From: Rusavskia elegans
Lineage: Eukaryota > Ascomycota > Lecanoromycetes > Teloschistales > Teloschistaceae
Reading direction: 5' to 3'
DNA: 64,000 bases
NCBI GenBank assembly: GCA_011316305.1
Contig: SAUG01000107.1
Location: 17,690 to 81,689 of the forward strand
Shown: piece after piece, positions 12,811-24,512 of the stretch
How the letters are laid out: each line of letters opens with the position of its first letter
Numbering within the stretch: position 1 is the stretch's first letter
Position numbers and translations under genes: made by a program
The notes under the pieces: model-generated
Database searches by the model: none
What the model was told of the DNA's origin: nothing
The model's input: only the letters and a program-made list of their open reading frames with translations

Positions 12811-13609
12811 ATGCATTTTCTCTGTCTCCATGGAATCGGCACAAATGGCCAAGTGCTCGAAACCAACTTTGGTCCGTTTTCTCCCCCCAATAATCCATGG
12901 TCCTGCGACTGGGCGTTGGTGTTAACCAAGATCACGCAGCCCCTATACAGTATGAATTAGACCAAAGCCATACATTTGAATTCCCGGAAGGCTGTATGAT
13001 CACTCCAATCTCAGCGGGTACGTCTTTCTGATGACTTGTCCACGCTACAGGCACGCGTCATCCAGAGCTCAACGAGTGGTAGATATAAAAGCATACTATC
13101 CAGCAGAAGACGAATATTTCCAATATTACGACTCCAAATCCGCCCCAAGTCTAACCCTCGCTCTGGCACAACTCGAGAGCTACATCCAGACAGAAGGCCC
13201 GTTCGATGGTGTCCTCGGCTTCTCGCAAGGTGCCTCTCTTGCTGCAGCTTACCTAGTTCGCCTAAGCCGAGACTTCCCATCCAGGCCTTTACCATTCAGA
13301 TGTGCAATATTCTTTTGTGGCGGGCCCCCTTTCGACCCACAAGCGCTCGAACAGATTGAGATGAGACTCATTGATGCAAAGGAGACAGGACCGATCCTTC
13401 GACTACCTACAGCGAATATCTGGGCCCGAAATGATGAGATTTGGCCAGGGGGCGGCGAGAAATTGAGCGACCTATGCGAGGATACAGACAAGAATGTGTA
13501 CGTACACGAAGAAGGACACAGTATCCCCGGTCCGAGAGCAAAGGGGGCTGTGCAGGGTTGTGTAAGAGCGATTCGGAGGACGATCGATCGGGCTGAGATG
13601 ATGCAATAG
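12811..13609 (+). CDS. FSH1-family serine hydrolase (probable polyketide release enzyme)
   Basis: Three exons (12811-12871, 12940-13017, 13083-13609) encode 221 aa. The first exon gives the family opening MHFLCLHGIGTN, which a model starting at 13031 would miss. The nucleophile elbow GFSQGAS is in exon 3, and the catalytic His is likely in the EEGHSIPG segment. The introns are 68 and 65 nt; the first uses a less usual GTCCGT donor, chosen because it restores ETNFAPIQYELD. FSH proteins are alpha/beta hydrolases. LovG of this family releases the product of the reducing PKS LovB. Placement head-to-head with a PKS lacking a release domain supports the same job here, by inference. Confidence 0.88.
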
Positions 13610-13642
13610 CGGCCACGGCCGCATTGAGCTTAGAGTCCATCT

Positions 13643-14185
13643 TCATAGATGACCTTTTGCTCTCCGCCTCATGTACAGGCTTTTGCCTTCTGCGAACACT
13701 CTTCCATGGCCGTCACGGATCTCCCCGTTCAGCCACGTCCTTCTTCCTTCGGGCTCTTTGCCAATGCGAGCGGTGCACAAAACGACGGTTGGCGTTCTCA
13801 GCGGATGCTTGAACGAGACTCCCAACTCAGCTGTGATGAGCTCGTCTCGGTCCAAGAAATGGGCCATCAACTGTCCGAAGGTCTCATCGAACATCAAGGT
13901 AATGATGGAGCCGTGACAGACTCCGGCGATGCCGTTCACACCAGAGCCGAGGGAGAAGAGCATGTAGACCGAACTACCGAGTATTTGAGAGCCGGGAGAG
14001 GATCTCACAAAGCTCTTGCAGGCCCTGATTGTACTTGAGTTGTTAAGGGAGATTGCCAACAGGCTATTCTCGCCGGCTTGGCCATTCGGAACGCGGGAGA
14101 AAGTCTGGACAGGTTGGAGGCAGGGGTCGGCGGCAAGGTCATTGCACCATGGCAAGTTGAAATCGCCTTGGAGCTCTTCCGGCAT
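13643..14185 (-). CDS. hot-dog (4HBT/PaaI-like) thioesterase family protein
   Basis: Single exon, 180 aa. The hot-dog signature is visible as GVCHGSIITLMFDETFG, the equivalent of the GG(A)...DE helix of acyl-CoA thioesterases, followed by beta strands such as VSFKHPL and EGKSLYM. Family members hydrolyse acyl-CoA or acyl-ACP thioesters, or act as non-catalytic acyl-binding proteins. It is convergent with the FSH hydrolase, with only 33 bp between the stop codons. It may edit or offload acyl chains for the PKS, or be unrelated to it. The substrate cannot be read from sequence. Confidence 0.75.
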   Translation of the reverse strand: MPEELQGDFNLPWCNDLAADPCLQPVQTFSRVPNGQAGENSLLAISLNNSSTIRACKSFVRSSPGSQILGSSVYMLFSLGSGVNGIAGVCHGSIITLMFDETFGQLMAHFLDRDELITAELGVSFKHPLRTPTVVLCTARIGKEPEGRRTWLNGEIRDGHGRVFAEGKSLYMRRRAKGHL

Positions 14186-14919
14186 GGTGGGAGTGGGGTT
14201 GAAAGACTCTGCTGTCGACCTGAGGTTTCTGGAGTGCGGAAGAAGTTATGGGTTGGTTATTGTATCGTTGCCTAGAGTAGGATTAAGATCCACGACTTGA
14301 TCCACCTGACTGAAACGGGCGGCTCCCCCCCGTCTCCGGGCCGACGCTAGGCAAATATGCCCGTAGCCCCGTACGTGCTTGCATGAATGGTGGCGCTTAT
14401 CAGGTGGCTAAGAGCCAATGAATTCCACTCCTCCCTGAACATGCTGCGTTCAAGCAAGCTCCATCACTGGTCAAGGCAACTACGCCTGGCGTCAATCATC
14501 GCCCGATAGGGACGTCCCCCGGCCCCCACCAGCAGCGACGGGGTGCATGACGGCAGGGATGCAGACGGATCCGCCACAACAATGCTCTCGATCTGCAATA
14601 AACCGACAATCCCGGAACAGAGTGCAGGCTCAGCCCCAGCGTAAGACATCAAACGCGGAAGCTCTACGGATCCGACATTGGTCCGGAGCCCGACCCGCAT
14701 GCTGATCAAGGCAATTCGAGCAAAACGCACCAACCAGCACAGAGAAGGTGGTGCGCATGTCAATCCTCCTGGCCCAACGCACCTCCCCGGCGTAATGGAT
14801 GATGGATCGGTCAGGGTCAGCTCAGTTCCTCCCTGATAAATCTGAACCATTACCTGACGGTCAGACGTGTAGGAACACCGTATCGTACCTTGCTTTGGTT
14901 TGATTGAAGCCCAGCTACA
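14186..14919. other. intergenic, divergent promoters
   Basis: 734 bp between the 5' ends of the thioesterase and the rhodopsin-like gene. A 217-codon minus-strand frame (14464-15117) overlaps the start of the next gene and has no family features. No other gene is seen. Confidence 0.45.
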
Positions 14920-16002
14920 ATGGCAATGCACGCGCCAGTGAACAGCGCAGGCGCCGGTATTCTTGCTCAATACTATATTCTGCTGTCCATTGCGGCAGGC
15001 TTGGTTGGCCTGAGGTGCTATGGTCGCATACGTTTCCAAACGGGATTGGGCTGGGACGATATCTCCAGCGCTGCCGCCTTGGTATCTCCCTTCACTGGGT
15101 CTTGAACTTCTGCTCACTCGGTCAGATTTTTCTCCTCATTGGCGCCGTGTTAATCACAATCGAGGTTGCAAACGGCCTCGGTATACATGCTTACGACTTG
15201 TCCGATCCCGAAAGCACTGAGCTCGAAATTTTGAAATACAATACCTTCTTTCAGATGGCAAACGTGCTGTGTGCATTGGTCACCAAAATATCCATAAGTC
15301 TCTACATCCTCCGCATCAAGAACAACCGATCATTACGTATACTCCTGTGGGTCCTCATGGTCTTGATGTCCCTGGCAACGGTCGCTGTCATTGCAGTCCT
15401 CTCCGTCTCCTGCATCCCGCTCCAAGCGCTGTGGACCCCATCGCTCCAACCGCACGCGAAGTGCCTCCCTTTGAAAACAGTCTACAATGTGGCCTACGTT
15501 CAATCCGGATTTACCATCGTCATCGACCTCTTCCTGACGTTATCTCCCATTGTAATTTTGTGGAACGTGCGGATAAAGACCGTGAAAAAGATACGAATAT
15601 GTATCTTGATGAGTCTCGGCTTGGTGGCCACCATCTCCAACGCGCTGCGGAACGCCTTCCAGTCTGGACTGACATCTAAGGATCCCACGTGTGAGTTTGT
15701 TCATGGCCGTCGCTGCACCAGCGAGTCTCTCTTTTAACATTTTGACAGATGGCACGGTCAAAGTGACAGTGATAGCGATACTTGAGCTCTCGTCAGGGAT
15801 AATTGCGGCTTGTATTCCCGCTTGTATGGCTTTCATTCCTTTTCGAAAGAACAAAGAACGTCAATGGTACTCCCTTTCGAAGACCAAACGTACACAAAAT
15901 ACTATGGACGACCCCGTACAGAGAGAAAGACATGAGGACACCGAGAGAGTTGGAGAGTTACACGAGCTTCCTAAACACAGGGCCCTTGGTAGCGCCTGGT
16001 GA
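14920..16002 (+). CDS. fungal rhodopsin-domain (SAT5/PTH11-like) integral membrane protein
   Basis: Three exons (14920-15081, 15126-15690, 15749-16002) encode 326 aa. Introns are 44 and 58 nt, the second with GTGAGT and TTGACAG. The hallmark GWDD after the first helix is present, followed by long hydrophobic helices (IFLLIGAVLITIEVANGLG; ILLWVLMVLMSLATVAVIAV; and others) consistent with about seven spans, then a basic tail with RKNKERQW. This large Pezizomycotina family is of mostly unknown function, and some members sit in secondary-metabolite clusters. Alternative: an unrelated neighbour of the polyketide cluster. Confidence 0.85.
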
Positions 16003-16464
16003 TCTGAGACTCTGTATATATGGCAATGTCATATAAAGCCTCCTTGGGTTCTCCCGCCATGCCGGTATGAAAGTGGCCACAAGTAAAGCCGTCTCTAATG
16101 GCACATAGATAGAGGCGGCTTCGAGGGCCTGACTCCTGTTGACTCATTTTATTCACGCCCTTGAAGAGTGTTCTTATAAAATTCGGGTGCTTAAGGCATG
16201 TAGACCAGCCCCGTCTAAGGAGGGTAGTCGAGCCCCAGATCTACAGCACACAGCAAAAAGGCAGCAATTAATGCACGAAATCGGGATGGCTGTTCCTGCG
16301 GTTCCCCCCACCCTCCGCGCGGCGTTCAGCCGTCAGTATAGATTTCCATTTTCCCCCCACCTTCATCACTTTCCCCACCTACTAATATTGATAAGCTTTT
16401 CTGAAGACCTCCAGACGTCTCCCTTCCTTCCGTCGAGTAATCACCCATCGCCTCAACCTCAAGG
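16003..16464. other. intergenic, promoter of the oxygenase gene
   Basis: 462 bp containing a pyrimidine-rich stretch (about 16320-16460), typical of a fungal promoter or 5' leader. No other feature is seen. Confidence 0.45.
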
Positions 16465-17656
16465 ATGCCTACCAGGGAACATTTCGCCAGATACCCACCC
16501 TTCCCCTCCGACGTGCCTGTCGTTCAACTTGAGTGCTTATCCTTCACTAAGCTGCTTGCCAATGATGCGGCCGAATGCAAGCGGCTGTTCCAAGCATGTC
16601 AAGACATCGGCTTCTTCCTCATGAATCTGCGCGGGACTGACGAGGGCGAAACGATGCTGAAGCATGCGGAAACGGCATTCACGTTGACCGACCGGATCCA
16701 TAAGCTTGACCAAGATGAGCTAAAGAGATATGCGTTCAAGCCTCCCGCGGATCTATTTGGGTACTTGTTGTTTTTATTAAGTTAACGCTGACCTCAATCA
16801 TACTCTCTGCCATCTCTCCATGTACATATCCTCCGCCAAAACCATGGACTGATTCAATTACTACACTAGCTACAAATCCGTCGGCGACATGAAACTCGAA
16901 GACGGTTCACCCGACCGCATGGCCTTCTACAACCTCAGCCAAGACGACATCCTCGGCAACAGCCCTTCCCGGCCAGCGCCTGCCGTTGTCGAAACCCACC
17001 GTCCCGAGTTCCGCGCCTTCTTTCACCACGCCCACCTCATCCTCTCCCGCATCCTCTCCCATCTGGACGCCCCCTTTGGCCTAGAAGACGGGACGCTCAT
17101 CTCGCTCAGCCCCCTCGAAAAAGCCTCCGGCACCTCCCTGCGCCTACTAAAAGCTCTCCCCTCCGCCTCCGGTTCAAAAGCGCGGACCGACCTCGTTGGC
17201 CACACAGACCTGGGTTCCATCACCATGCTGTTCAACGTCGTCGGCGGGCTGCAGATCCTTCCACCCTCTGCCCCCGAAATGCCTGCAGACTCCGATTGGC
17301 GCTTCGTTCGACCGATGCCGGACTGCGCGCTCATCAATCTGGGCGACGCGATGGTGCAGTGGAGTGGTGGTGTAGTTCGCAGTAACATGCACCGAGTTGC
17401 AACGGCGCCCGGGGCGCAGAAGGGTGTTGAGAGGTTAAGTGTTGCTTACCTGCTTCGGCCCGCGTTAGAGACTTCGATGCAGAGGCTGAAAGGGGGGAAT
17501 ATCATTGCTGAAGATGGAGAGGATGATTTCATTAGTGCGAGGGACTGGGAGAGGATGCGGGCTGCGCAGATTGTGAAGGGGGAGAATAAGCCGGGAAGTA
17601 TTGGTGGGAAAAAAGGAGCTATTATGGTAGCGAGGGGAGAGGTGACAGCTAGTTGA
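16465..17656 (+). CDS. 2-oxoglutarate/Fe(II)-dependent oxygenase (isopenicillin N synthase-like)
   Basis: Two exons (16465-16760 and 16870-17656; 109-nt intron) encode 360 aa. The N-terminal DIOX_N part contains VPVVQLECLSF and CQDIGFFL. The jelly-roll core holds the iron triad: GHTDLGSITML (His and Asp) and SNMHRVATAP (second His). The 2-oxoglutarate-binding Arg is in ERLSVAYLLRP (RxS). Such enzymes hydroxylate, desaturate or cyclise small molecules in the cytosol. Its position at the end of the PKS block suggests a tailoring role, which is inference. It could also be a general oxidoreductase. All catalytic residues are present. Confidence 0.87.
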
Positions 17657-18236
17657 GACTGTCTTCTGAGAAATAGATCTGCTAATGTAGTGGAGTACAT
17701 TGTATTATAGGAAACCATTTCTCGCTATTCAGTTAAGCTTCTTCGTGTTTTCTAGAGTTTGTTATAATGTAAATCTCCAGAAGACCTCTAATACCCACTA
17801 GTATCAAAGCCATTGTGGGCCTCGTTTTGGTTGTGGCTTTGAGAATCCTTCACACAACGATGGACAAAGCATGGAATATTAATCGAAACAATTCCCACGG
17901 GAGCCTTTCTCCCAAGCTCTCGACAGGAAGCGTAAAATATTACAACATGATTGATATGGCCACAGCCTTTCTGCGTGAATCAGCGTCATCGAATAATAGC
18001 TTATCGAGACTTCAACCTATCCTTGTGTTGGTTTTAACTAGAGACAGGGTAGTGGATAGCTGAGCCCGTGGAAAACAAGGAAAGGAGAAAGTATCCTTTC
18101 CTGTTGTTCTAGCTGGAGCTGGAAATCCGCTTTCGCAGTTTGCAGAGCTTCTTCCATGTGTTGCTTCTCAGCTTGTAGCTCTTTTGGGTTGTGTGTATAA
18201 GCTTCCTTGTCCTTCTTGCTGTTCTGCAATGACTCG
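17657..18236. other. intergenic / possible 3' coding relic
   Basis: No confident gene. On the minus strand, 18038-18230 encodes a charged, coiled-coil-like stretch (KELQAEKQHMEEALQTAK) in a frame different from the short ORF ending at 18237. It may be that ORF's tail after a frameshift. Confidence 0.3.
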
Positions 18237-18563
18237 TCACCGCTCAGGCGGTAGTGAAACTGGTAAAGTAACAACGCTACCATCTGCGCGGACGAAGTAA
18301 GCAACCAAGAATGACAGATCAAGGCACGCAAGAAGCAGGACAGCGTCGGGAACAGCAGCGAATAGGCCCATGTAGTAAAGAGTATCATTCATCGGCCATC
18401 TAAGTTTCGTACCATACATATGTGAAAGCAGATAGAGTTCCTTACCAGACAGTTCTTCACAAACGGCGCGGCGGCGAACGATCCATGCCAAATGAGAGCA
18501 TGATAACAAGGGTTGGAAAGAAGGGTTATCCAATCCTATCACATCATCCTCTGACAACTTCAT
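18237..18563 (-). CDS. hypothetical protein
   Basis: A 108-codon frame whose ATG overlaps the stop of the SGNH esterase. It contains two hydrophobic stretches (LFAAVPDAVLLLACLDLSFLVAYF). I do not recognise the family. After its stop, a different frame continues with a coiled-coil-like segment to 18038, so the gene may be frameshifted or have a further exon. It could also be non-coding. Confidence 0.3.
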   Translation of the reverse strand: MKLSEDDVIGLDNPSFQPLLSCSHLAWIVRRRAVCEELSGKELYLLSHMYGTKLRWPMNDTLYYMGLFAAVPDAVLLLACLDLSFLVAYFVRADGSVVTLPVSLPPER

Positions 18564-19736
18564 CCTCCTGCCGGCCTATTCTGTTGTAAGCTCTCTTGAA
18601 GCATACGCTTCACAGCTTTAAAGCCAGCCGATCTCGGGTGAAACGATTGCGTTGCAAATTCGGGAAGCACGAACTGACGCGTACGAAAATGAGGCACAAA
18701 GTCCTCCTCCCTCTTCTGCGGACTATCCTTGGCGATAGTGGCAAAGAACCACACCGAAGGATCCCTGAGGCTGGTTACTCCCGGCTCACAAAAACGATGG
18801 CCGTCAAAGAGACCATATGTTTCGCCGTTGCTGTTCGTCAATCTATCTGGATTGATTGCGATGAGACGTGAACCTTGGGACCAGGAGGCTTTTCCTTGCT
18901 GCTTGCGAATGTAATTCTGGGCGACCTGTTCCAGCCGTGTATTCAGAGCATCGGCCAGGCTGTTGAGCTTTCCGCGCAGGGTACGGGTAAGCCTGGGATT
19001 CACGAGGGCGAACGTTTTTCTGTCACACTCGGTGGTGTCGGCGTTGAAAAAACGATGATAGAAAATGTGGTAAAGCTGATAATGCCTGTCGTCCTTCATC
19101 CTTGCGAATATTTGGTCGTATACTGCATGGATGTCGGTCTCAAACCTGGTAGCAGCCAGTAAAACTTTCGCTTTAGCAAGTGTCTGATCACAGTCGCCAG
19201 GAAAGTATTGTGCTTTGACGAGGCACTCGATAGCGATGTCGGAAAACCCAATGTCGTTGCCCCCGAGCGTCATGACCATGAAGTCGTCTCGGTCCTGCGG
19301 GACTAAATCTCTGGCTTGCGCAAGGGTAGTGGGGGAAGTACCACCAGAGCAAGCGATAAAGTCCAGGTTGTTGGTTACGTTGAAGGGGAATTCCTCCTCC
19401 ATTTGAACGGCATAGGAGCCAACGTTACGAGCACACTTCTCATCCGTGTCATAGTCAGTTCCGGTTCCTGGGCCGGCCGTATACGAATCGCCCAGTGCAA
19501 CCCAATTGACCGGCGGTTCGTGTGGTGTGAAGAGGTCATCAACCGGGACGAATGGATTGTTGTTGGCCTGCCTTTTTTTGAGAACATCGTTTGGCAGTGG
19601 GTGTAAGGTTCCAGCATCTACCTGTGTTAGTGGAATCCTTGTCACTTTTGTGGCGAAGCCACTTACCGGCCAAGCTGTCAAAAATACTGATCAGGATCCA
19701 CACGACTCTCTTCCAGGTGGGAGCAGGGATCATCAT
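18560..19736 (-). CDS. secreted SGNH/GDSL-type esterase
   Basis: Two exons, 19736-19667 and 19617-18560 (49-nt intron, CTAAC branch, GTAG acceptor), encode 375 aa. The first exon supplies a signal peptide (MMIPAPTWKRVVWILISI...). A Kex2-type KKR site near residue 37 could release a propeptide. Block I is ALGDSYTAGPGTG with the catalytic Ser; the oxyanion Asn is in LGGNDIGFSD; the catalytic His is in SFHPRSAGF near the C-terminus. The family hydrolyses lipids, cutin-like esters or polysaccharide acetyl groups outside the cell. The natural substrate is not predictable from sequence. Confidence 0.88.
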
Positions 19737-21275
19737 GGCAAGACGGCAAATTTACTCGAGCGATAGTAAAGTCAAAGAGCTTGTTTAGGAGATGATGTTC
19801 TTCAATGCTTGTGCAGTATGAAATTCACGGTGGGAAGAGGAGGGACGGGACTATATAGCAAATTTCGGGCACCAGCCGTCTGCTCCACGTGCTTACACAA
19901 GCTCGGCTCTTTGAGTTTTGCACAGTGTTCGCGATCTGGCGCATGGTCTGTAAGATTCTCGACCTTTCGGACTACCCGCACAATTACTAGAACAAAGCAA
20001 TGCTACGCTCTAAAGCCATAAGTATCACTGTCATACTACTGTCGTAAGCTGAGCATGGTGGCTAAAGGAGCAACCTCATTCCATGGCGCGGTTCGAGGTA
20101 TCGTACGGAGGTCCTGGACGAGAAAGGCGAAGCGGCCGAAGGGACATTCTCTTCTTTTGAACGCCAAGCTAGCCTTTTGTGAGTTGTCCCGTAAGCGAAG
20201 CAATCACGAACTAGATCAAGCGAGTGTGTGTAGGGACAAGACCAATCATTGGCCGGATACAAATCTTGGCAGTCAGACTTCGTCGAGCTAATCCGTACCG
20301 AGGCGCAGTGTCGGCAGGCTGTAAGCTGTCGTCCTCTCAAGCCTGGGCACGGGTATTTATTGGGGCAGAGATGTTGTTATCAAAAAGACGATTATGTTTC
20401 GTTCTTCGATCGTGGATTTAGGCCGAGCATGGAGGATGTTTCGTTTCGCAAAGATTCGTTCCCAGCATTCACTACCCTCTGATCCAATTTTCACTGTTTA
20501 TTATCTTTCAGATCGAACTACTATCATCCGCCATGAAGTAAAATAGTACCGAGTCCTTACCCACATTCTACCCTAAGTTGGATTCTGAAAGGATTCTGGA
20601 TGGGCACCACCATTCCAGTGATTGCCGCTAATTTGTCTCTCCATTGAGTCGGTTCTCATTCGAATTTTGTTCGAACGACTCGATATCACCTCGTATAACC
20701 GTTCAACCTTAGTTTAGGTACAGGATCAGCCATGGCTGAGGTCCAGCTCTTGAGCAAGGATAAGACGGGCTTGAAAGAGCTGGAATAAATGACGGAGCTA
20801 TGGATAAAGCAGATCGCCATGATCGATAGCGACTTCTGCGAGAAGGATAACATTCATCATCTTCTAGAGAAGCTCTTCCCACAAAAGGAGAGTCTGACGG
20901 AAGGACATGTTTTTTGGACGGAGAAGAACGATCTGAGCGAGGTTGCGTGGTTCAATGCAGTCAAACATGTAAGACAAGGAGGTCGCCTATTCACCGCGCT
21001 CAGTCACCAGATGAGGGCCGGGTAGAATCACAGAGGTAGACGGAGGAATAGCACGCAGCAACTTTTCGATCGCTTGAAGCTGGCCCATGCCTGATGAAGA
21101 AAACCATGGAACTCGCTTACATACAAGGTACATTCTAGTTGAAGCACTTCGATTGCAACAATTCTAGAAGAGGGAAGTCTTGATTTGAGATTCTTAATGT
21201 AAGTCAGGGTGATTGGTGCAAGTTCATTACATCAAGTTCCCAGCCACAACAAGAGAATTATCCCAGCAAGTGGTT
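19737..21275. other. intergenic, no recognised gene
   Basis: About 1.5 kb with only short frames. One at 20789-21025 (78 codons, plus) follows a separate 18-codon ATG frame directly upstream. It has protein-like composition but no partner exons or family features. The promoter of the SGNH gene must lie at the left end. Confidence 0.35.
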
Positions 21276-23889
21276 TCAATCAACACACCACTTCCTGTTA
21301 CCAGGCGCATACTCCTCAATCTGCATGTAAATACCCCTATACATGCGCCTGATATAATTCTCCAATGTTTTGAACCCCATCTCATCCGCGCTATTACCGC
21401 TTGTGGCAAGCACATTCACTGCACTGGGACTTCTCGAAGGTCGCTCTATTTCAAGATAAAGACTTCGAAAAGCTTCCTGGTAGACTGGACTGTCCAGCGC
21501 TGTGTCGGTGGTCGCAAGCTCTTCCACTGCTTGAGCGGCAGCTGATAAAGCTAACTCCTGGGCGAGGACATATGCTGCTTAGCAGATTTGATTCATTTCA
21601 GAAGGTAGGTGGCCGAAGACGACTTTTGTTTCGACGTTCACGCACAGGCGATCCTCTTGTTGCGACTGCTGCTCGCTCTTCGCTTCGGTTGGGAGAGCAC
21701 CGTAAGATTTTCCCCGCTCGGGAGTATTCGAGCTTGTGTCACGATATAAGACCCATGGATTTTTGAGTTTGGAGATGGAAGCATACAACTCTTCTAAGTC
21801 AGGAAGCAGGTCCGAGGTGTTATCTCGACCGTGGCCCAGCTGGTACCAGCTTCCCTGGCGACCTTTCAACAATAGACGGTACCTGTCATTGTTATATTTA
21901 GGCAGAGAGTCGAAGCCAGCCAAAACCTTTGGTAAGCCATTCGCACACTTTACCATACTGATCCGAATTCCGGCCAATTCAGCGACAAGGCCCTTTGTAT
22001 TGCCAACCTTGGCTAAAAAGGCTCGATTTTCCGACTCGCCTGGCACCAGCCAGGCGAAAGATATGTTTGTGAAGAGTAAAGACCGAGGAGCTCAACGGAG
22101 GCCACGCCGATTGAGTTTCGGCGCCGTGTGGAAAAGAATGTCTTCATCCACACCAGACGGAGAGGTAGCTATCATTCGCCAGAGTACAATCATCCGTTTC
22201 CTTGGGCTTGCATGCCAGTATCCGACTAAGATCTAGAGCCACGAGCGTGGCAATGATGAGCGGCTCATCTGAAGGAACCGTAACAGATCGGTACAACAGT
22301 CCTTTTAACACATCCTTGAGTTGAGCGCCATGGCTCTCGATACTTGCAATATCGAATAAATGTGTGAAGGTATTGAGTCTCGCGATTATACAATCTACAA
22401 TACCTCGCCATTGGATGTCGGTTGCGGAGACCTCGAAAAGATGATTATACAATGACCATAGCGGTAGCGCAGTCTTGGTGAACTGGAACCATAATTTATT
22501 CTTCTTGGCAGGTAAAGCGCCCTCTTGTAAAGTCCAGAGCCTTGTCATCCAACGGGAGGTTGCGACCCGAAGGCACGCCTGAATGACGCTGACACGGCCT
22601 TCGCGATGTGAGATGAGACCTCGGTCCAGTACTAGAATTACAGACGCCCTTTCGTATGTGCGGTACATCTGCATCAGTGCCATCTTTTGAGCCTCTTTTG
22701 ACTGCACTGGACAGCACAGAGTGTCACACCAAAGTAACATCTCAGACGCATTTTCTGGATGGTCTGAGGCAGAATTCCTTGGCAGATAGTCGAAATCCAG
22801 ATTATCGACCAACGCCTTCACCCTTGAAAGCTGGCAGCGGGGCAGAGCAGTCGCTTTGGGATTACCTAGGCCGTCTGCCCAAACATGAGACAATGCCACA
22901 TAGCACGTGGAGTCTGTTGAGGCGATTACTTCAACTGTCATCTCATCGATGTCGTGTTCTCCTCTGATACGTAGCAGCGGCAGGCATCCCTTTTCCAGAC
23001 AGTCTGCCAGCAGCTTCTCATCAACATGGAGGAGCTTACACGCACAGGAGTCACTGACATGGTGAGGGACTTGGCGTGAGGTCGCCGAACCTTCAAGTCG
23101 ACATGTCCATTCGTCACAAGAGGCATGATTCGATTGAACACCATCCACGTGAAGGCAGACTGCAACAAAGCTCAAAGCTTGCGGAGATGATCCAAAGGCT
23201 TGAATCAACATCTCTATCTTGCTTGGACAGCAGCCGCTCCGATCAAGCAGTAGGGACTTCTGGAAATGTTTGCCGATAGCTGTGCGCCATTCTACAGGCA
23301 TCAGGGACCGGCTGGGACTATCTGTCCATGCGACATCGCAGGCCTTGCTCACAGCGTACTCAAGAAGTTCTGCCACAGAAGCGAGATGGAATTTGAGATC
23401 GTTGTCGAGCGTAGGATATCCCACGGCCAGGCAGGCATGAGTCAGATTTAAGCATCTAGCCATATGCTTGTATACAGCCGGGATCGAAGCTTCATCTTGC
23501 TTAATCTGGACTTCACGTTCCTGAAGCCGAGATAAGAGGTTTGCCGTTGTAACGATACTTTTCTCGACTCCGTTGTCCATTGAACCGACAACGAAGTCCT
23601 CATGGCGGTATATGTCCTCTAGCACTTCATGTAGAAGTCCGAAGAAGAGCCAATTTTGCAAGAAAGGTTTCAGTTCAGCTGGCGACATTTCGGCAAGAAA
23701 ACTTCTGTGAGAAATGCTCAATGAAGCGAAATGGAAAGTATCATCAACCTCTAAATTTGGCAGACCCAGCCTATGTGGGTAGTCTAAGAATGGCCCTTTG
23801 TCGTATTCGTACCGACATAGATAGGGTATGGTAGGGAATATCGGCGTTGTTTGCAGGATTGGTTGTGTTGGTAGAGGGAGATGCTCCAT
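21276..23889 (-). pseudogene. HET-domain gene broken by a frameshift and two stops
   Basis: An intact 581-codon frame (23889-22144) carries the HET core: YVALSHVWADGLG, LWCDTLCCPV, then WMTRLWTLQEGALP. The family's next block (ILF..APKL..GLRWAPRSLL) lies directly downstream but one frame off (shift near 22150) and is interrupted by TGA at 22092-22094, exactly where the conserved Trp of RWAP should be. The frame then runs to TAA at 21579-21581 and continues in the same frame to 21276. One shift and two stops in the last third indicate loss of function. A truncated 581-aa product remains possible. Confidence 0.75.
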
Positions 23890-24512
23890 TCTTGGGGTCT
23901 CGCCTGATATGAGCCTAACAGATGAGCCAGCCTATGTTTCTGATAGCTGCGTCCACGAATGAGTGTTTTCGCACGTAGTAATCTGGGTTCAGGACCTGTT
24001 CGATGTATCTGCTAAGTTCTTGGAGAGATTGATAGCCCTTGCATGTAAGTCAAAACCATAGCGACATACATCCAGAAGCGTTGTGGCGGAAACATTTGGT
24101 CTCCATCTTTCACAGGTAGCTTTCGCAGATTATCATCCACCTGTTTTGGACTTTTCCTCCCTTGCAGAGTTGACAAAGAGTTTGGGACTGCATCTGGTTT
24201 ATTTTGATATGCAGAGTGTGTACAAAGCAAAGTTTAGTAGGGGACACGGATATCTCCTCCAGAGCGACTCCGTCCAACTGGCTTGAAGTCTATATAACGA
24301 TGATCTATTCCGAAGGCTGCCAAGGCTCAAATATGGCTTTTGAGAACCCGAATGATAGTTCTTCGCTCATGTTACATGGTGCAGTGCTGCTTTGATGCCG
24401 AGCCTCATGTAGTGATGTCATACTCATCAGATCATCGCCTGACCGCAGAAAAGAATTCTCAGGGACATTCCCACAAAACAGCGTGATTTAACTCAAATAT
24501 AGCAAAGTCACC
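23890..24512. other. intergenic, no recognised gene
   Basis: 623 bp between divergent genes, so it must hold the 5' regions of both. Short frames on both strands show no family features. Confidence 0.4.

Noticed and set aside
14464..15117. 217-codon minus-strand frame
   Set aside because: Overlaps the start of the rhodopsin-like gene and has no family features; Cys- and Arg-rich shadow composition.
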